Shown here: piece by piece, positions 24,097 through 33,229 of the stretch
Layout: every line of letters begins with the position of its first letter
Numbering within the stretch: the stretch's first letter is position 1
Assembly: GCA_031280955.1 (NCBI GenBank)
Contig: JAITGA010000016.1
Location: 124,001-188,000 of the forward strand
DNA length: 64,000 nt
Source: Lachnospiraceae bacterium
GTDB lineage: Bacteria > Bacillota > Clostridia > Lachnospirales > Lachnospiraceae
Reading direction: 5' to 3'
Notes under the pieces: model-generated
What the model saw: the letters and a program-made list of their open reading frames with translations, nothing else
The model's database searches: none
Told to the model about the DNA's origin: nothing
Program-made: the position numbers and the translations under genes

Positions 24097-25130
24097 TTGG
24101 AACGGAATTTTTGCACGGACAAGGTTTGGGAAATCAACTCTTTTGTTATGTGACGGCACGAGCAATTGCCACCGACAAGGGTGTTCCCTTTGGTATGGCG
24201 GGGCAGGAGTTTTTTGCCAATACTATCCATGATAATCAAGGCATGTATTTTATGGATGTTGACTTAGGGCATATCATTACCGAGAATGAAAAAGCGAATT
24301 TCATTCGCTATAATGAAGAGAACAACCGCCTTTATTTGGGTACTTTCCATGACCTCCAACATGGATGCTATATCATGGGTGCGGATTTAGAGCTAAAGAG
24401 AGTAGAAGACAATACCCTCATTTATGGAAACATGCAGGATGAAAGTTATTTTGATAGTTATTATGACGAGCTAAAGAAATGGTTGGTAGTAAAAGAAGAG
24501 TATGACACCTACGAGTTTAGCAAGGAGAATCTATGCATACTTCACTTTCGCGGTGGTGATTATTTTGAGCAGGCTGAATTTACCCTAAAGCGCAGTTATT
24601 GGTTACAGGGGATGCGGTTTATGAAAAAAATCAATCCGGATATGGAGTTTATGTTAGTGACCAATGACCCTGTATCAGCAAGGAAAATTCTTCCCGAAAT
24701 TCCTGCCTACAACTTTGATATCGCAAAGGACTTCGCCATCATCAAAAATGCTCATTATCTGCTCCTTTCCAACTCGTCTTTTGCTTGTATGCCGGCGTTT
24801 CTCAGCAATACAATTAAGTATATCCTTGCACCCAAATACTGGGGGCGTTACAATGTCTCTGACGGGTATTGGTGCGGGGAGCAAAATATATACCGTGATT
24901 TTCACTATATGGACAGACGTGGACGCATTTTTACTGCCGCGGAATGTCGCCATGAACTGGAGCAATATAAGGCAACCAGTCGGCGTTATCGACGGGTAAA
25001 TCAGTATCCGCAAGGCATCCGTCTCTTGGGGATGCGATGTCAGGCATGGATTATTCACGGACAATTCTGGGCAATTAGGATAGTACGTAGTGCGAGGCGC
25101 AGGATGAGAGCTTTGGCAGCAAGGGGATGA
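24093..25130 (+). CDS. GT11-like fucosyltransferase, divergent
   Basis: The 345-residue protein has a GT11-type start shifted by some residues, GTEFLHGQGLGNQLFCYVTARA, then LHFRGGDYFEQ at 150 (Gly in place of the second Arg of HIRRGDY), FMLVTNDPVSAR and YLLLSNSSFACMPAFLS. This places it in the GT11 family or a sister family, with altered donor-site residues, so a donor other than GDP-fucose is possible. The ATG overlaps the ABC flippase stop. The basic C terminus (RIVRSARRRMRALAARG) may bind the membrane. Confidence 0.78.
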   Translation: MIGTEFLHGQGLGNQLFCYVTARAIATDKGVPFGMAGQEFFANTIHDNQGMYFMDVDLGHIITENEKANFIRYNEENNRLYLGTFHDLQHGCYIMGADLELKRVEDNTLIYGNMQDESYFDSYYDELKKWLVVKEEYDTYEFSKENLCILHFRGGDYFEQAEFTLKRSYWLQGMRFMKKINPDMEFMLVTNDPVSARKILPEIPAYNFDIAKDFAIIKNAHYLLLSNSSFACMPAFLSNTIKYILAPKYWGRYNVSDGYWCGEQNIYRDFHYMDRRGRIFTAAECRHELEQYKATSRRYRRVNQYPQGIRLLGMRCQAWIIHGQFWAIRIVRSARRRMRALAARG

Positions 25131-25131
25131 A

Positions 25132-26763
25132 GTGAAGGTAATAGACAGACTAAAGTATATAATTAACACAACCACTCTGGCAATTACGACTTCGGTGGTG
25201 TTCTTAATAAGTATTATTCCGATAGTGATGGTGGGAATGGTAAATCGGGCAACAGCAGATGATTTCGGTTATAGTTGGGGAACACATCATGCGTGGCTTG
25301 AGACAGGTTCATTGATAGAGGTGATAAAAGCAGCGGGAGAAATGGTGCGTGATACATACCATATATATCAAGGAACATGGTCGTCAGTTTTCTTATTTAC
25401 ACTTCAACCAGAAGTGTTTAGTAATAAAGCATATCCGTTAGTGACATTCGCTTCCCTACTTTTGACCATAGCATTAAACTCATTATTGTTACATTATTTA
25501 TTGGTAAAAATTGTAAAATTTCCTTTCCCCAGATTCATGTTTATCAATGCACTCTTTTTGCTTATTAATATCCATTTTGTTGATAGTTATCGGTCAGCTT
25601 TTTTTTGGCAGATTGGAGTTGTTCATTATCAAATTCCTTATTTATTTTGTTTGATGATAATTATTCTAGTGTTAAGGTATACTAAAACTTATAAGAAGCA
25701 TACATTAGCCCTGATTTGTGTTATTGCTACTTTTTTGGGTGGCAGTAATTATCAAGCGGTGCTATTTTCATTGTCTATAATGATGATTGCAATATTAGTA
25801 ATGCAAGTGGCTTATCGCGAAAAAAGGGTATATTGGCTGTTACTGCCAATGATATTGGAATTGTCAGGGTTAATCATTAGTATGAAATCACCGGGGAACA
25901 GTATTCGCGGTGGTCCTGATTTTGGATTTACTCTTGAACGTTTCGGAGAAGCGATTTTCATTTCGTTAAAATTAGCATTTCGTGATATTGGTGCATATAT
26001 AATAGAAAAACCACTTATGATTGTTCTATTGCTATTTATGATGATTGCTATCTTCTTTACATTTTTGAAGATAACAGAGCAAAGATTACAATATCCATTA
26101 CCAGGTTTGGTTTTCATAGTTACGTTCTTAATATTTGCGGCAATGCAAACGCCACAGATTTTTGCAGGCGTAAGCATTTATGCCAGAACAGCTGTAGTAC
26201 ATATGAGTCAAGGCTTAACCCCGGAATTTCCAGATGGCGGATTAGGGACTTCTGGCGGAGTGTGGAACTTTTCTTTATATGTATTTACGTTAATGGTGTT
26301 GGTTAATGGAGTTTATTTTATAGGATGGCTTTTTACGAAATATGGAAACAAAATCAAAAGTATCAGTTCGTTACTTTGGTTAAAGGGAATGATATCTTTT
26401 AATGTTCTTGTTCTGGCAGTTACGTTAATGCTATTACTTTCACCCACACAAGAAATCGGAATTAACCGCACAACATTTAATGTATGTTATAGTTATCTTG
26501 TGTCAGGACGTGCAGAAACATATAAAAATCATATGCGACTACAAACAGCAATCTTATTAAATGCTCAAGGAATAGATGTTGTTGTACCGGAAACTGATAG
26601 TTGGCAAGGACCACTCTATAATTCTGTACTCACAGGTGATCCGAACGCATTTACTAATCGTGTCACTTCGCTATACTATAAAACAGAGAGTATTATAGCA
26701 ATCAACAGATTTACGTGGAATGAACTATATGGGCATATGTGGGATGAATACATTATTGAATAA
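25132..26763 (+). CDS. DUF6056-like membrane protein, tandem copy A
   Basis: This protein of 543 residues has about ten to twelve membrane segments. Helix 1 (about 15-36) is followed by NRATADDFGYS with Asp-Asp at 43-44. The outer C-terminal part contains DSWQGPLYNSVLTGDPNAF and ends WNELYGHMWDEYIIE. By its layout (acidic pair in the first outer loop, soluble C-terminal tail) it could be a GT-C glycosyltransferase working outside the membrane, but this is inference. The GTG start at 25132 has AAGGGG upstream and lies two bases after the previous stop. The next gene is a tandem paralogue with identical short DNA blocks at both ends. The region looks more AT-rich than its neighbours. Confidence 0.7.
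   Translation: MKVIDRLKYIINTTTLAITTSVVFLISIIPIVMVGMVNRATADDFGYSWGTHHAWLETGSLIEVIKAAGEMVRDTYHIYQGTWSSVFLFTLQPEVFSNKAYPLVTFASLLLTIALNSLLLHYLLVKIVKFPFPRFMFINALFLLINIHFVDSYRSAFFWQIGVVHYQIPYLFCLMIIILVLRYTKTYKKHTLALICVIATFLGGSNYQAVLFSLSIMMIAILVMQVAYREKRVYWLLLPMILELSGLIISMKSPGNSIRGGPDFGFTLERFGEAIFISLKLAFRDIGAYIIEKPLMIVLLLFMMIAIFFTFLKITEQRLQYPLPGLVFIVTFLIFAAMQTPQIFAGVSIYARTAVVHMSQGLTPEFPDGGLGTSGGVWNFSLYVFTLMVLVNGVYFIGWLFTKYGNKIKSISSLLWLKGMISFNVLVLAVTLMLLLSPTQEIGINRTTFNVCYSYLVSGRAETYKNHMRLQTAILLNAQGIDVVVPETDSWQGPLYNSVLTGDPNAFTNRVTSLYYKTESIIAINRFTWNELYGHMWDEYIIE
26716..26742 (+). repeat. 27-base direct repeat at the 3' end of DUF6056 copy A (matches 28343-28369)
   Basis: These 27 bases, coding WNELYGHMW, are identical to 28343-28369 at the end of copy B. 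A second identical 23-base block lies near both starts (25163-25185 and 26787-26809). The middle parts of the two genes differ much more, so the ends may have been kept alike by recombination, or they mark the duplication junction. Confidence 0.75.
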
Positions 26764-26767
26764 AACC

Positions 26768-28390
26768 GTGAAACTAAAAAAGTTGTTTAACACAACCACT
26801 CTGGCAATTGCGGCTTCGGTGTTCTTTTTAGTGAGCTTGATTCCGATAGTGATGGCGGGAATGGTCAATCGGGCATCGGGAGATGACTTAGGTTATGGCG
26901 GGTACACACATCGTGCGTGGCTTGAGACGGGGTCGTTGTTTGCAGTAATGAAAGTAGCAAATGAGCAAGTTTTATCAAGTTACACTAGTTGGCAGGGAAC
27001 ATGGTCTTCCATCTTCTTGTTTACACTTCAACCGGAAGTATTTAATGACAAAGCATATGTTGGGGTTACGGCAGTAACACTATTGCTTTGGATGGCAGTC
27101 ACTTCATTTGTACTCTATTTCATCTTGGTTAAGAAATTGAGATTTCCCATAAATAACTATGTATTGATAAATGTATTATTTTTGGTAGTAAATATTCATT
27201 TCGTTGAATCATATCGTTCTTCACTTTTTTGGTTCAATGGAATAATTCATTATCAGCTTCCCTACTTACTTTGTGTTTGGATGTTGTATTTGTTAATACA
27301 AGCACAAGAAAAACATCAAATGAGATATTTGCTTGGTATTTGTATGGTTGCCATGTATATGGGAGGAAGCAATTACCAAGCGGCATTACTCTTGTTATTC
27401 ATGATGGTTACAGCGATGTTGTTCTTCTTTTTTCTTACAAGAGAAAAGAAATCTTTTTGGCTGGTTTTGCCAGTAGCACTAGAAGTGATTGGATTAGTAG
27501 TAAGTATGAAAGCACCAGGCAATCAAGTGCGAGGAGGAGAAGAGTTTGGGCATAGTTTAAGTCGCATGGGGGAAACTGTACTAATGTCATTTTACCTTGC
27601 AGTCCGTGATATTGGTGCTTATTTATTAGAAAAGCCAATTATGATCGTTTTGCTTGTTATTATGTTATCGATAGTGTTCTATTCGTTTCTAAAGATGAAT
27701 CCGGAGAGTGACTTTAGATATCCATTGCCGGGCTTGTTCGTTGCCATATCATTTTGCTCTTTTGTGATGATGCAAACACCACAGCTATACGCAGGTGCAA
27801 GCCTAAATGCACGTTCACATGCAGTTATGATGGCTAGAGGTTTAGAAGTAGTTTACGATAACGCTGTTGTAGGTACATCAGGAGGGGTGTGGAATTTCAA
27901 TCTACAGGTATTTACCTTGATGGTTTTGATAAGTTGGATTTATGTAAATGGATGGCTTTTTGCCAAATACGGTGAACGTATTCGCAGTATTCGCAAAACC
28001 ACATGGAACAAATATGTTGTAATTATTTGTCTGCCTTTTTTAATAACAACAGTTCTAGTGGCAACATCTACAAAATATGGGTTAGGCCTTACCCATACTA
28101 CATTTTGGATAAGCTATGATTATTTACGTTCAGGACGAGCAAAAGAGTATAAATGGCAGATGGATTTACAGACGGCGATTTTACGCGATGAAAATCAAAG
28201 AAATGCAGTGGTGCCATTTACCAATGACTGGCAAGGCCCGTTGATGAACATGACTATCACCGAAGACCCAACAGCATTTACCAATAGTGTGACAAGTCTT
28301 TTCTACGGCAAAGACAGCGTTGTTGCCATCGACAGGGATGAATGGAATGAACTATATGGGCATATGTGGCCTGAGTACAGAAAGGAATAA
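26768..28390 (+). CDS. DUF6056-like membrane protein, tandem copy B
   Basis: This protein is about 540 residues and is clearly related to copy A along its full length (for example HLINVLFLV-type helices, ESYRSSLFWFNGIIHYQLPYL, MGGSNYQAA, TSGGVWNFNLQVFTLMVL). Asp-Asp lies at 39-40 in NRASGDDLGYG. The frame is open from ATG 26720 inside copy A, but alignment with copy A puts the start at GTG 26768 (VKLKKLFNTTTLAIAASV); no good Shine-Dalgarno precedes it, so translation may be coupled. Its tail repeats WNELYGHMWPEYRKE. Tandem duplication followed by divergence is evident. The function is as uncertain as for copy A. Confidence 0.68.
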   Translation: MKLKKLFNTTTLAIAASVFFLVSLIPIVMAGMVNRASGDDLGYGGYTHRAWLETGSLFAVMKVANEQVLSSYTSWQGTWSSIFLFTLQPEVFNDKAYVGVTAVTLLLWMAVTSFVLYFILVKKLRFPINNYVLINVLFLVVNIHFVESYRSSLFWFNGIIHYQLPYLLCVWMLYLLIQAQEKHQMRYLLGICMVAMYMGGSNYQAALLLLFMMVTAMLFFFFLTREKKSFWLVLPVALEVIGLVVSMKAPGNQVRGGEEFGHSLSRMGETVLMSFYLAVRDIGAYLLEKPIMIVLLVIMLSIVFYSFLKMNPESDFRYPLPGLFVAISFCSFVMMQTPQLYAGASLNARSHAVMMARGLEVVYDNAVVGTSGGVWNFNLQVFTLMVLISWIYVNGWLFAKYGERIRSIRKTTWNKYVVIICLPFLITTVLVATSTKYGLGLTHTTFWISYDYLRSGRAKEYKWQMDLQTAILRDENQRNAVVPFTNDWQGPLMNMTITEDPTAFTNSVTSLFYGKDSVVAIDRDEWNELYGHMWPEYRKE

Positions 28391-28391
28391 G

Positions 28392-29585
28392 TTGCAAGAT
28401 AAGCTAAAAAAAATTCTCCCATATCTCTTCTATCTTAGTCTCACGATTGAGCTGTCAGTTGTGCTTCATGACAGGTCTGTTTGGATGATATTACCTGAGG
28501 GGCAGATTTGTCGGGTCACATTTTTATTATTTGCCCTCAAGGTATGTTTTACGAAGTACTCGATGAAGGAATGGATATGGCTTACCGTATTTGTGGTTTT
28601 TACCGGGTTCATGTACTTTGTTACCGGTCAAAACGTGGCTTTACGATCGGTATTTTTCGTTGCGGCAATGCGTGATATTGAGATAATGAAAGCGATGAAG
28701 TATACTTTTTGGCTAACACTAGGGGGTAGTATCCTTCTTGTCATTTTGTCTTTCTTTGATATGGGGGGACGAGGGATTAGCACAACAGAAGTATTTCGTG
28801 GCGGCGAGATAACTACTCGCTATCACTTTGGCTTCGGGCATCCCAACACCTTTCATTGCGGCATCTTGATGTTGCTGTTATTATTTCTATACTGTTATCA
28901 CAAAAAACTCAACTGGCAGGCTTATCTGTCACTTTTGGTTGCCAATTTCGGATTATCCCTGCTTACTGGTTCGCAAACAGGTTTTGCGATATGTTCACTT
29001 GCAATACTGGTAGCGATGGGATTTCATGTATTCCCAAAGCTGCGCAGCACAAATGGGGTTTATTGGGCAGGAATGTTGGTATTACTTTTTTGTGTCGGAG
29101 TATCAATACTGGCGGCCGTATATGCAGATCATGGAAGGTTTTGGACAGAGGGTTCGTGGGCGGAAAGGCTTGACAGTATTTTTACAGGACGAATCAAAGA
29201 GCTACATTTTGGTGCTCCTAGTGTAAGCGCGAGAGCGGCGGAATGGACACTATTTGGCGGCAATGCCACATTCAATTACCGCTTTGATATGGGTTGGGTT
29301 CGTTTGTTCTACTGGTTTGGAATCATTCCGGCGGCATTATTCGTCATCTCTCATTTGCTCTTATTGAATGAATGTCGTCGGCAAAAGGACTATATGGCAT
29401 TGGTGATGATTACAATTGTTGCCATATATACAGTAGTGGAAGGTCAGTTTATTTCTCTTTTCTTAGGGCGAAATTCGTTATTGTTTCTTTTCGGGATGTA
29501 TTGGGGAGCGATGCTGATGACTAAAAGTGATGAATATCCCGGAGAAGAGCTTAACTGGTGGCGATTGCTGCGGCACAGAGGATAG
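28392..29585 (+). CDS. Wzy-type polysaccharide polymerase-like membrane protein
   Basis: The TTG at 28392 has AAAGGA six bases upstream and lies directly after the preceding stop; it gives 397 residues. The longer frame from 28320 runs inside the DUF6056 gene and is not supported. About ten membrane helices are visible. GFGHPNTFHCGILMLLLLFLYC and LSLLTGSQTGFAICSLAIL, with a large outer loop holding FTGRIKELHFG, resemble oligosaccharide repeat polymerases of Gram-positive loci. It would link repeat units outside the membrane. Another polymerase/ligase candidate is at 1936. Wzy proteins are poorly conserved, so the call rests on layout and context. Confidence 0.68.
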   Translation: MQDKLKKILPYLFYLSLTIELSVVLHDRSVWMILPEGQICRVTFLLFALKVCFTKYSMKEWIWLTVFVVFTGFMYFVTGQNVALRSVFFVAAMRDIEIMKAMKYTFWLTLGGSILLVILSFFDMGGRGISTTEVFRGGEITTRYHFGFGHPNTFHCGILMLLLLFLYCYHKKLNWQAYLSLLVANFGLSLLTGSQTGFAICSLAILVAMGFHVFPKLRSTNGVYWAGMLVLLFCVGVSILAAVYADHGRFWTEGSWAERLDSIFTGRIKELHFGAPSVSARAAEWTLFGGNATFNYRFDMGWVRLFYWFGIIPAALFVISHLLLLNECRRQKDYMALVMITIVAIYTVVEGQFISLFLGRNSLLFLFGMYWGAMLMTKSDEYPGEELNWWRLLRHRG

Positions 29586-29590
29586 ATGTA

Positions 29591-29599
29591 TGATATAAT
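29591..29599 (+). promoter_or_regulatory. Extended -10 promoter candidate before the second initiating transferase
   Basis: TG-A-TATAAT, identical to the element at 12008, lies in the 46-base gap before the gene at 29632. No clear -35 is present. It would allow separate expression of the second half of the locus, which starts with its own initiating transferase. Confidence 0.5.
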
Positions 29600-29631
29600 A
29601 TAGTACGCCACTATGTCGACGGAGAACCATT

Positions 29632-31050
29632 ATGATACATCGAGGAAAAATTATCGAAGTATATGGATTGTGGTTGCTTGACCTAGCATGTATCTGGGGA
29701 GCTTTTTTGTTGGCTACATATATCCGCCACCCCAACTTTGTGGACATGCAAGACAGGGAAATTCACTTTCAGGTCGGAGTTTTATTTTTGCTTTTTTGCA
29801 CTGCTTATAGCTTTATCCTCGACTGGAATCATGATTTCATGCGCCGTGGTCTCAAAAAGGAAGCACTTGCAGTTTTCCAATACATGATGCTCATGGTGTT
29901 AATAATTGTTAGTTTGCTGGTTTTTCTCAAATGGGCTGATGTATTTTCACGCTTGATACTCATTTACTTTTCTATAATCAATTTGGTTTTTACATTGTTA
30001 GCGCATACAGCGATAAAAAAATTACTGCACGTATACTACTCTTCTGACAAAGCAATGACAAAAGTAATGGTTATTGCTGATGATGAGAACTTAGATTCAA
30101 CATTGACCCGACTACAAAACGAACTTGAGAGCAGCTATCAAATAATTGCGGCTTCCTGCCTTGGTTCTGATCGGGTTGGTCAAACGCTTTTGGGGATACC
30201 TATTATCGCCAATGAAAGCAATATCCACGAAATGTCTAAGCAAATGATTTTTGACGAGGTACTCATCAATGCACCCACGATACCGATTATGACGATAAAC
30301 GAGTTAGTTCGCGGCTTTGATGAAATGGGAATCGGGAGTCACGTTCGTCTGTCTTTTGACGAAGAGGGATCTCATTATCAAATAAACCAGTATGGCGGAA
30401 CTAGGGGATATACTGTCGTTAGTTATATACCGGTATTACGCAGTCACAAGCGCTTGTTACTCAAGCGGGTAATTGACATAGTAGGGGGTTTGGCAGGTAC
30501 ATTATTTACATTATTGCTTTTCCCTTTTGTTGCTATGTCAATAAAGCTGGAATCCAGAGGTCCGGTTTTCTTTTCCCAAATTCGCATAGGAAGAAATGGT
30601 CGCCGTTTTCGGATTTTGAAATTCCGTTCCATGTATCAGGATGCCGAAGAAAAAAAGAAAGAGCTTGAAGCACAAAATGAAATGAAAGGTCCGATTTTTA
30701 AGATTAAAGATGACCCCCGAATAACCAAGGTGGGGCGTTTCCTGCGTCGGTTTTCGATAGATGAGCTTCCCCAGTTCCTTAATGTCCTGCGAGGTGACAT
30801 GAGCTTAGTCGGAACCAGACCGCCAACAGAGAATGAGTTTGAACAATACAGCGGTTATTATCGGCGGCGGCTTAGCATGACTCCGGGATTAACAGGAATT
30901 TGGCAAATTAGCGGACGGAGTAATATTGAGGATTTTGATGAGATAGTGAAATTTGATTTACAGTATATCGATAATTGGTCTTTGATGTTAGATATGAAAA
31001 TATTACTGAAGACAGTAGTGGTGGTCTTCTCGGCAAAAGGTTCAAAGTGA
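29632..31050 (+). CDS. WbaP/WcaJ-type undecaprenyl-phosphate phosphoglycosyl transferase
   Basis: This 472-residue enzyme is of the large form: four N-terminal helices (about 10-130), a Rossmann-like middle region (about 140-260), then helix 5 and the catalytic phosphoglycosyl transferase domain. The latter has KFRSMYQDAEEKKKELEAQN, the Asp-Glu pair in RFSIDELPQFLNVLRGDMSL, VGTRPPTENEFEQY and PGLTGIWQISGRS. It transfers a phospho-hexose to undecaprenyl phosphate. With the PglC-like enzyme at 118, it is the second initiating enzyme in one locus. CGGAGA lies before the ATG. Confidence 0.92.
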   Translation: MIHRGKIIEVYGLWLLDLACIWGAFLLATYIRHPNFVDMQDREIHFQVGVLFLLFCTAYSFILDWNHDFMRRGLKKEALAVFQYMMLMVLIIVSLLVFLKWADVFSRLILIYFSIINLVFTLLAHTAIKKLLHVYYSSDKAMTKVMVIADDENLDSTLTRLQNELESSYQIIAASCLGSDRVGQTLLGIPIIANESNIHEMSKQMIFDEVLINAPTIPIMTINELVRGFDEMGIGSHVRLSFDEEGSHYQINQYGGTRGYTVVSYIPVLRSHKRLLLKRVIDIVGGLAGTLFTLLLFPFVAMSIKLESRGPVFFSQIRIGRNGRRFRILKFRSMYQDAEEKKKELEAQNEMKGPIFKIKDDPRITKVGRFLRRFSIDELPQFLNVLRGDMSLVGTRPPTENEFEQYSGYYRRRLSMTPGLTGIWQISGRSNIEDFDEIVKFDLQYIDNWSLMLDMKILLKTVVVVFSAKGSK

Positions 31051-31067
31051 GATACGGATACTAACAG

Positions 31068-32165
31068 ATGGCAAACAATAAAAACCAACTGCCGCGAGTT
31101 GTTATGATAGGACCCGCTAGGAATGTCATGGGCGGGGTTTCTACTGCTGTCAATAATTATTATCTCGCCGGACTGGACCAGCGAGTTAACTTGACCTATA
31201 TTGCGACGATGGTTGATGGCAGTAAGTTTTGCAAGCTTCTAAAGGCGATAGGAGCATATGTCCGTTTTTTGACATATCTATTACGAATGGACATCCTCCA
31301 TGCTCATATGTCACCGGGTGCAAGCTATTATCGCAAGAAAATATTCGTAGATACGGCATCTGTCTTTTGCAAGAAAGTCATCATTCATTTTCGGGGCGGT
31401 GATTTTCAGACATTTTTTCAAGATAAATCAAGCAATGCAAAGAAAAAGATAGTAGCAACATTCGCGAAAGCAGATTACTTCATCGTCTTGTCGCCGGAAT
31501 GGAAAGAGGTATTCGTTCCGTTGATTGGTGAAGAAAAACTCATTGTATTAGGGAATGCGGTTTCGATTCCCGAGAAATATAAGGATAGTTATAGTGATCA
31601 CAACATCCTCTTCGTGGGCAGACTATGTATTAATAAAGGGGTGGGAGATTTATTGGCAGTAATACCGATGTTAAAACGAAAGTTTCCCGATATTCACTTG
31701 TTTTTGGCAGGGGTGTGGGAAGACGAGGAACTGAGACAGACAGCAACGGATTTAAAAGAAGAAGTAACATTTTTGGGTTGGCTTGACAGGCATACATTGG
31801 CACAATATATGGAGAAATGCAGTATTTTTGTTTTGCCTACTTATTATGAGGGGCAGCCTAATGCCTTGTTAGAAGCGATGGCGATGGGAATGACAGCGAT
31901 AGCTACGGCGGTAGGCGGGATTCCCCAGTTGATTGAGGATGGAAAGACAGGGAGATTGATTACTCCTCGTGATGTTGACAGTCTCAGTCGTGGGTTGAAA
32001 GAGCTGTTGGCAGATGAAAAACTACGGAGTCAACTGGGAACTGCGGCACGGGAACGAGTAAAAGAACGGCATGGTATCAATCAGTTAGCAAACGAGCTTT
32101 ACCGTATCTATAAATTGTGTCATGCAAAAGCTGTATACCCTAACAGCGATAGGGGGAATGAATGA
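31068..32165 (+). CDS. GT4 family glycosyltransferase
   Basis: This 365-residue GT-B protein begins RVVMIGPARNVMGGVSTAVNNYY, the acceptor-side nucleotide fold, then LHAHMSPGASYYRKKIF. The donor domain has ILFVGRLCINKGVGDLLAVI, FLAGVWEDEELR and E-x7-E in YYEGQPNALLEAMAMG. Placed straight after the WbaP-like gene, it is a good candidate for the second sugar of that repeat. Its end overlaps the next GT2 gene (ATGA). Confidence 0.9.
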   Translation: MANNKNQLPRVVMIGPARNVMGGVSTAVNNYYLAGLDQRVNLTYIATMVDGSKFCKLLKAIGAYVRFLTYLLRMDILHAHMSPGASYYRKKIFVDTASVFCKKVIIHFRGGDFQTFFQDKSSNAKKKIVATFAKADYFIVLSPEWKEVFVPLIGEEKLIVLGNAVSIPEKYKDSYSDHNILFVGRLCINKGVGDLLAVIPMLKRKFPDIHLFLAGVWEDEELRQTATDLKEEVTFLGWLDRHTLAQYMEKCSIFVLPTYYEGQPNALLEAMAMGMTAIATAVGGIPQLIEDGKTGRLITPRDVDSLSRGLKELLADEKLRSQLGTAARERVKERHGINQLANELYRIYKLCHAKAVYPNSDRGNE

Positions 32166-33229
32166 CAAGCAAGCAAAACCCTCTCATTTCTATTATCGTA
32201 CCGGTATTCAATTCAGCACCTTATGTGGAGCGGTGTCTTTTGAGCATCAAAAACCAAACATATCAGAACATCGAAATCATTCTGGTAAATGATGGGTCGA
32301 CAGATGAAAGCGGAGCAATATGTGATCAATATGCCGCCGTTGACGAACGTATTATTGTTCGTCATCAGGAAAATGGCGGCTTAACAGCGGCATGGCAACA
32401 AGGGTTTCTTCTTAGTAAAGGGAGCTATGTTTGTTTTGTTGATAGTGATGATCATATAGAACTTAATATGATAGATGAAATGAAAGAGCATCTGTCAAGC
32501 GAATGGAGTTCGAGTGAGGTAATTTGTTGCAATGCCATAGTTGAACGCACCTATTTCACGGCAAATGAACAACATGGATTGTACCCCGGAGAATATACAG
32601 GCGACCTACATCAAGAAATATTCAAAAAAATACTAGGTAATGAACAGCGATTGATTATCACTTCACGCTGTATGAAGTTGATTTCCAGAGAGTTAATTAG
32701 TGCCAACTTAAAGTACTGCGATGATAAATTGCGTGACGGTGAGGATGTGGCAATTATTCTCTCGGTATTATTTGACAGTCAACGAATTGTAATAATGAAA
32801 GAGGGATATTTTTATCACTATCATTATCATCATGAGTCGATGGTTCACGGATATATAAAGGATAAATGGGAGCAAAAGAAGTTATTCCTTGGTATTATCT
32901 ATAATGTCATGACCCAAAAAGTAGCCGCACATCACCTCCCTATTTCAGCAGAAGAGGTAATGACACAATGTAAGCGTGAACATATATTTATGCTGATGCA
33001 AGTGATGAAAAATGAAGCGCGGGGGAATCCCGATGGTCGTGCTTACTACCGCAGGGTCAAAGAGATATGCCGTAGTGAAAAGACCCGCGAACTCACGAAG
33101 CGTTATCCTATAGCAGTAAAGGAGAAGGCAAATCGTCTGCTCTATATGACACTATGTTATCCGTGGTTCACTTCATTTTTGGTATTAAGACTGGCAACAA
33201 AGGCTTTCTATAGGAAGCGGAGAAAGTAA
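32162..33229 (+). CDS. GT2 family glycosyltransferase
   Basis: This 355-residue GT-A enzyme has LISIIVPVFNSAPYVERCL, IILVNDGSTDESGAICDQY, HQENGGLTAAWQQGF and the DSDD metal motif in YVCFVDSDDHIEL. The N-terminal 110 residues closely parallel those of the GT2 enzyme at 20025, pointing to a common origin. It is translationally coupled at both ends: ATGA with the GT4 gene and a one-base overlap with the next GT2 gene. The C-terminal end is basic with a hydrophobic patch (LYMTLCYPWFTSFLVLRL), likely a membrane contact. Confidence 0.9.
   Translation: MTSKQNPLISIIVPVFNSAPYVERCLLSIKNQTYQNIEIILVNDGSTDESGAICDQYAAVDERIIVRHQENGGLTAAWQQGFLLSKGSYVCFVDSDDHIELNMIDEMKEHLSSEWSSSEVICCNAIVERTYFTANEQHGLYPGEYTGDLHQEIFKKILGNEQRLIITSRCMKLISRELISANLKYCDDKLRDGEDVAIILSVLFDSQRIVIMKEGYFYHYHYHHESMVHGYIKDKWEQKKLFLGIIYNVMTQKVAAHHLPISAEEVMTQCKREHIFMLMQVMKNEARGNPDGRAYYRRVKEICRSEKTRELTKRYPIAVKEKANRLLYMTLCYPWFTSFLVLRLATKAFYRKRRK

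Noticed and set aside
26720-26767. Upstream start for DUF6056 copy B at ATG 26720
   Set aside because: The extra residues overlap the end of copy A and are absent from the aligned N terminus of copy A; the GTG at 26768 fits better, though no strong Shine-Dalgarno decides it.
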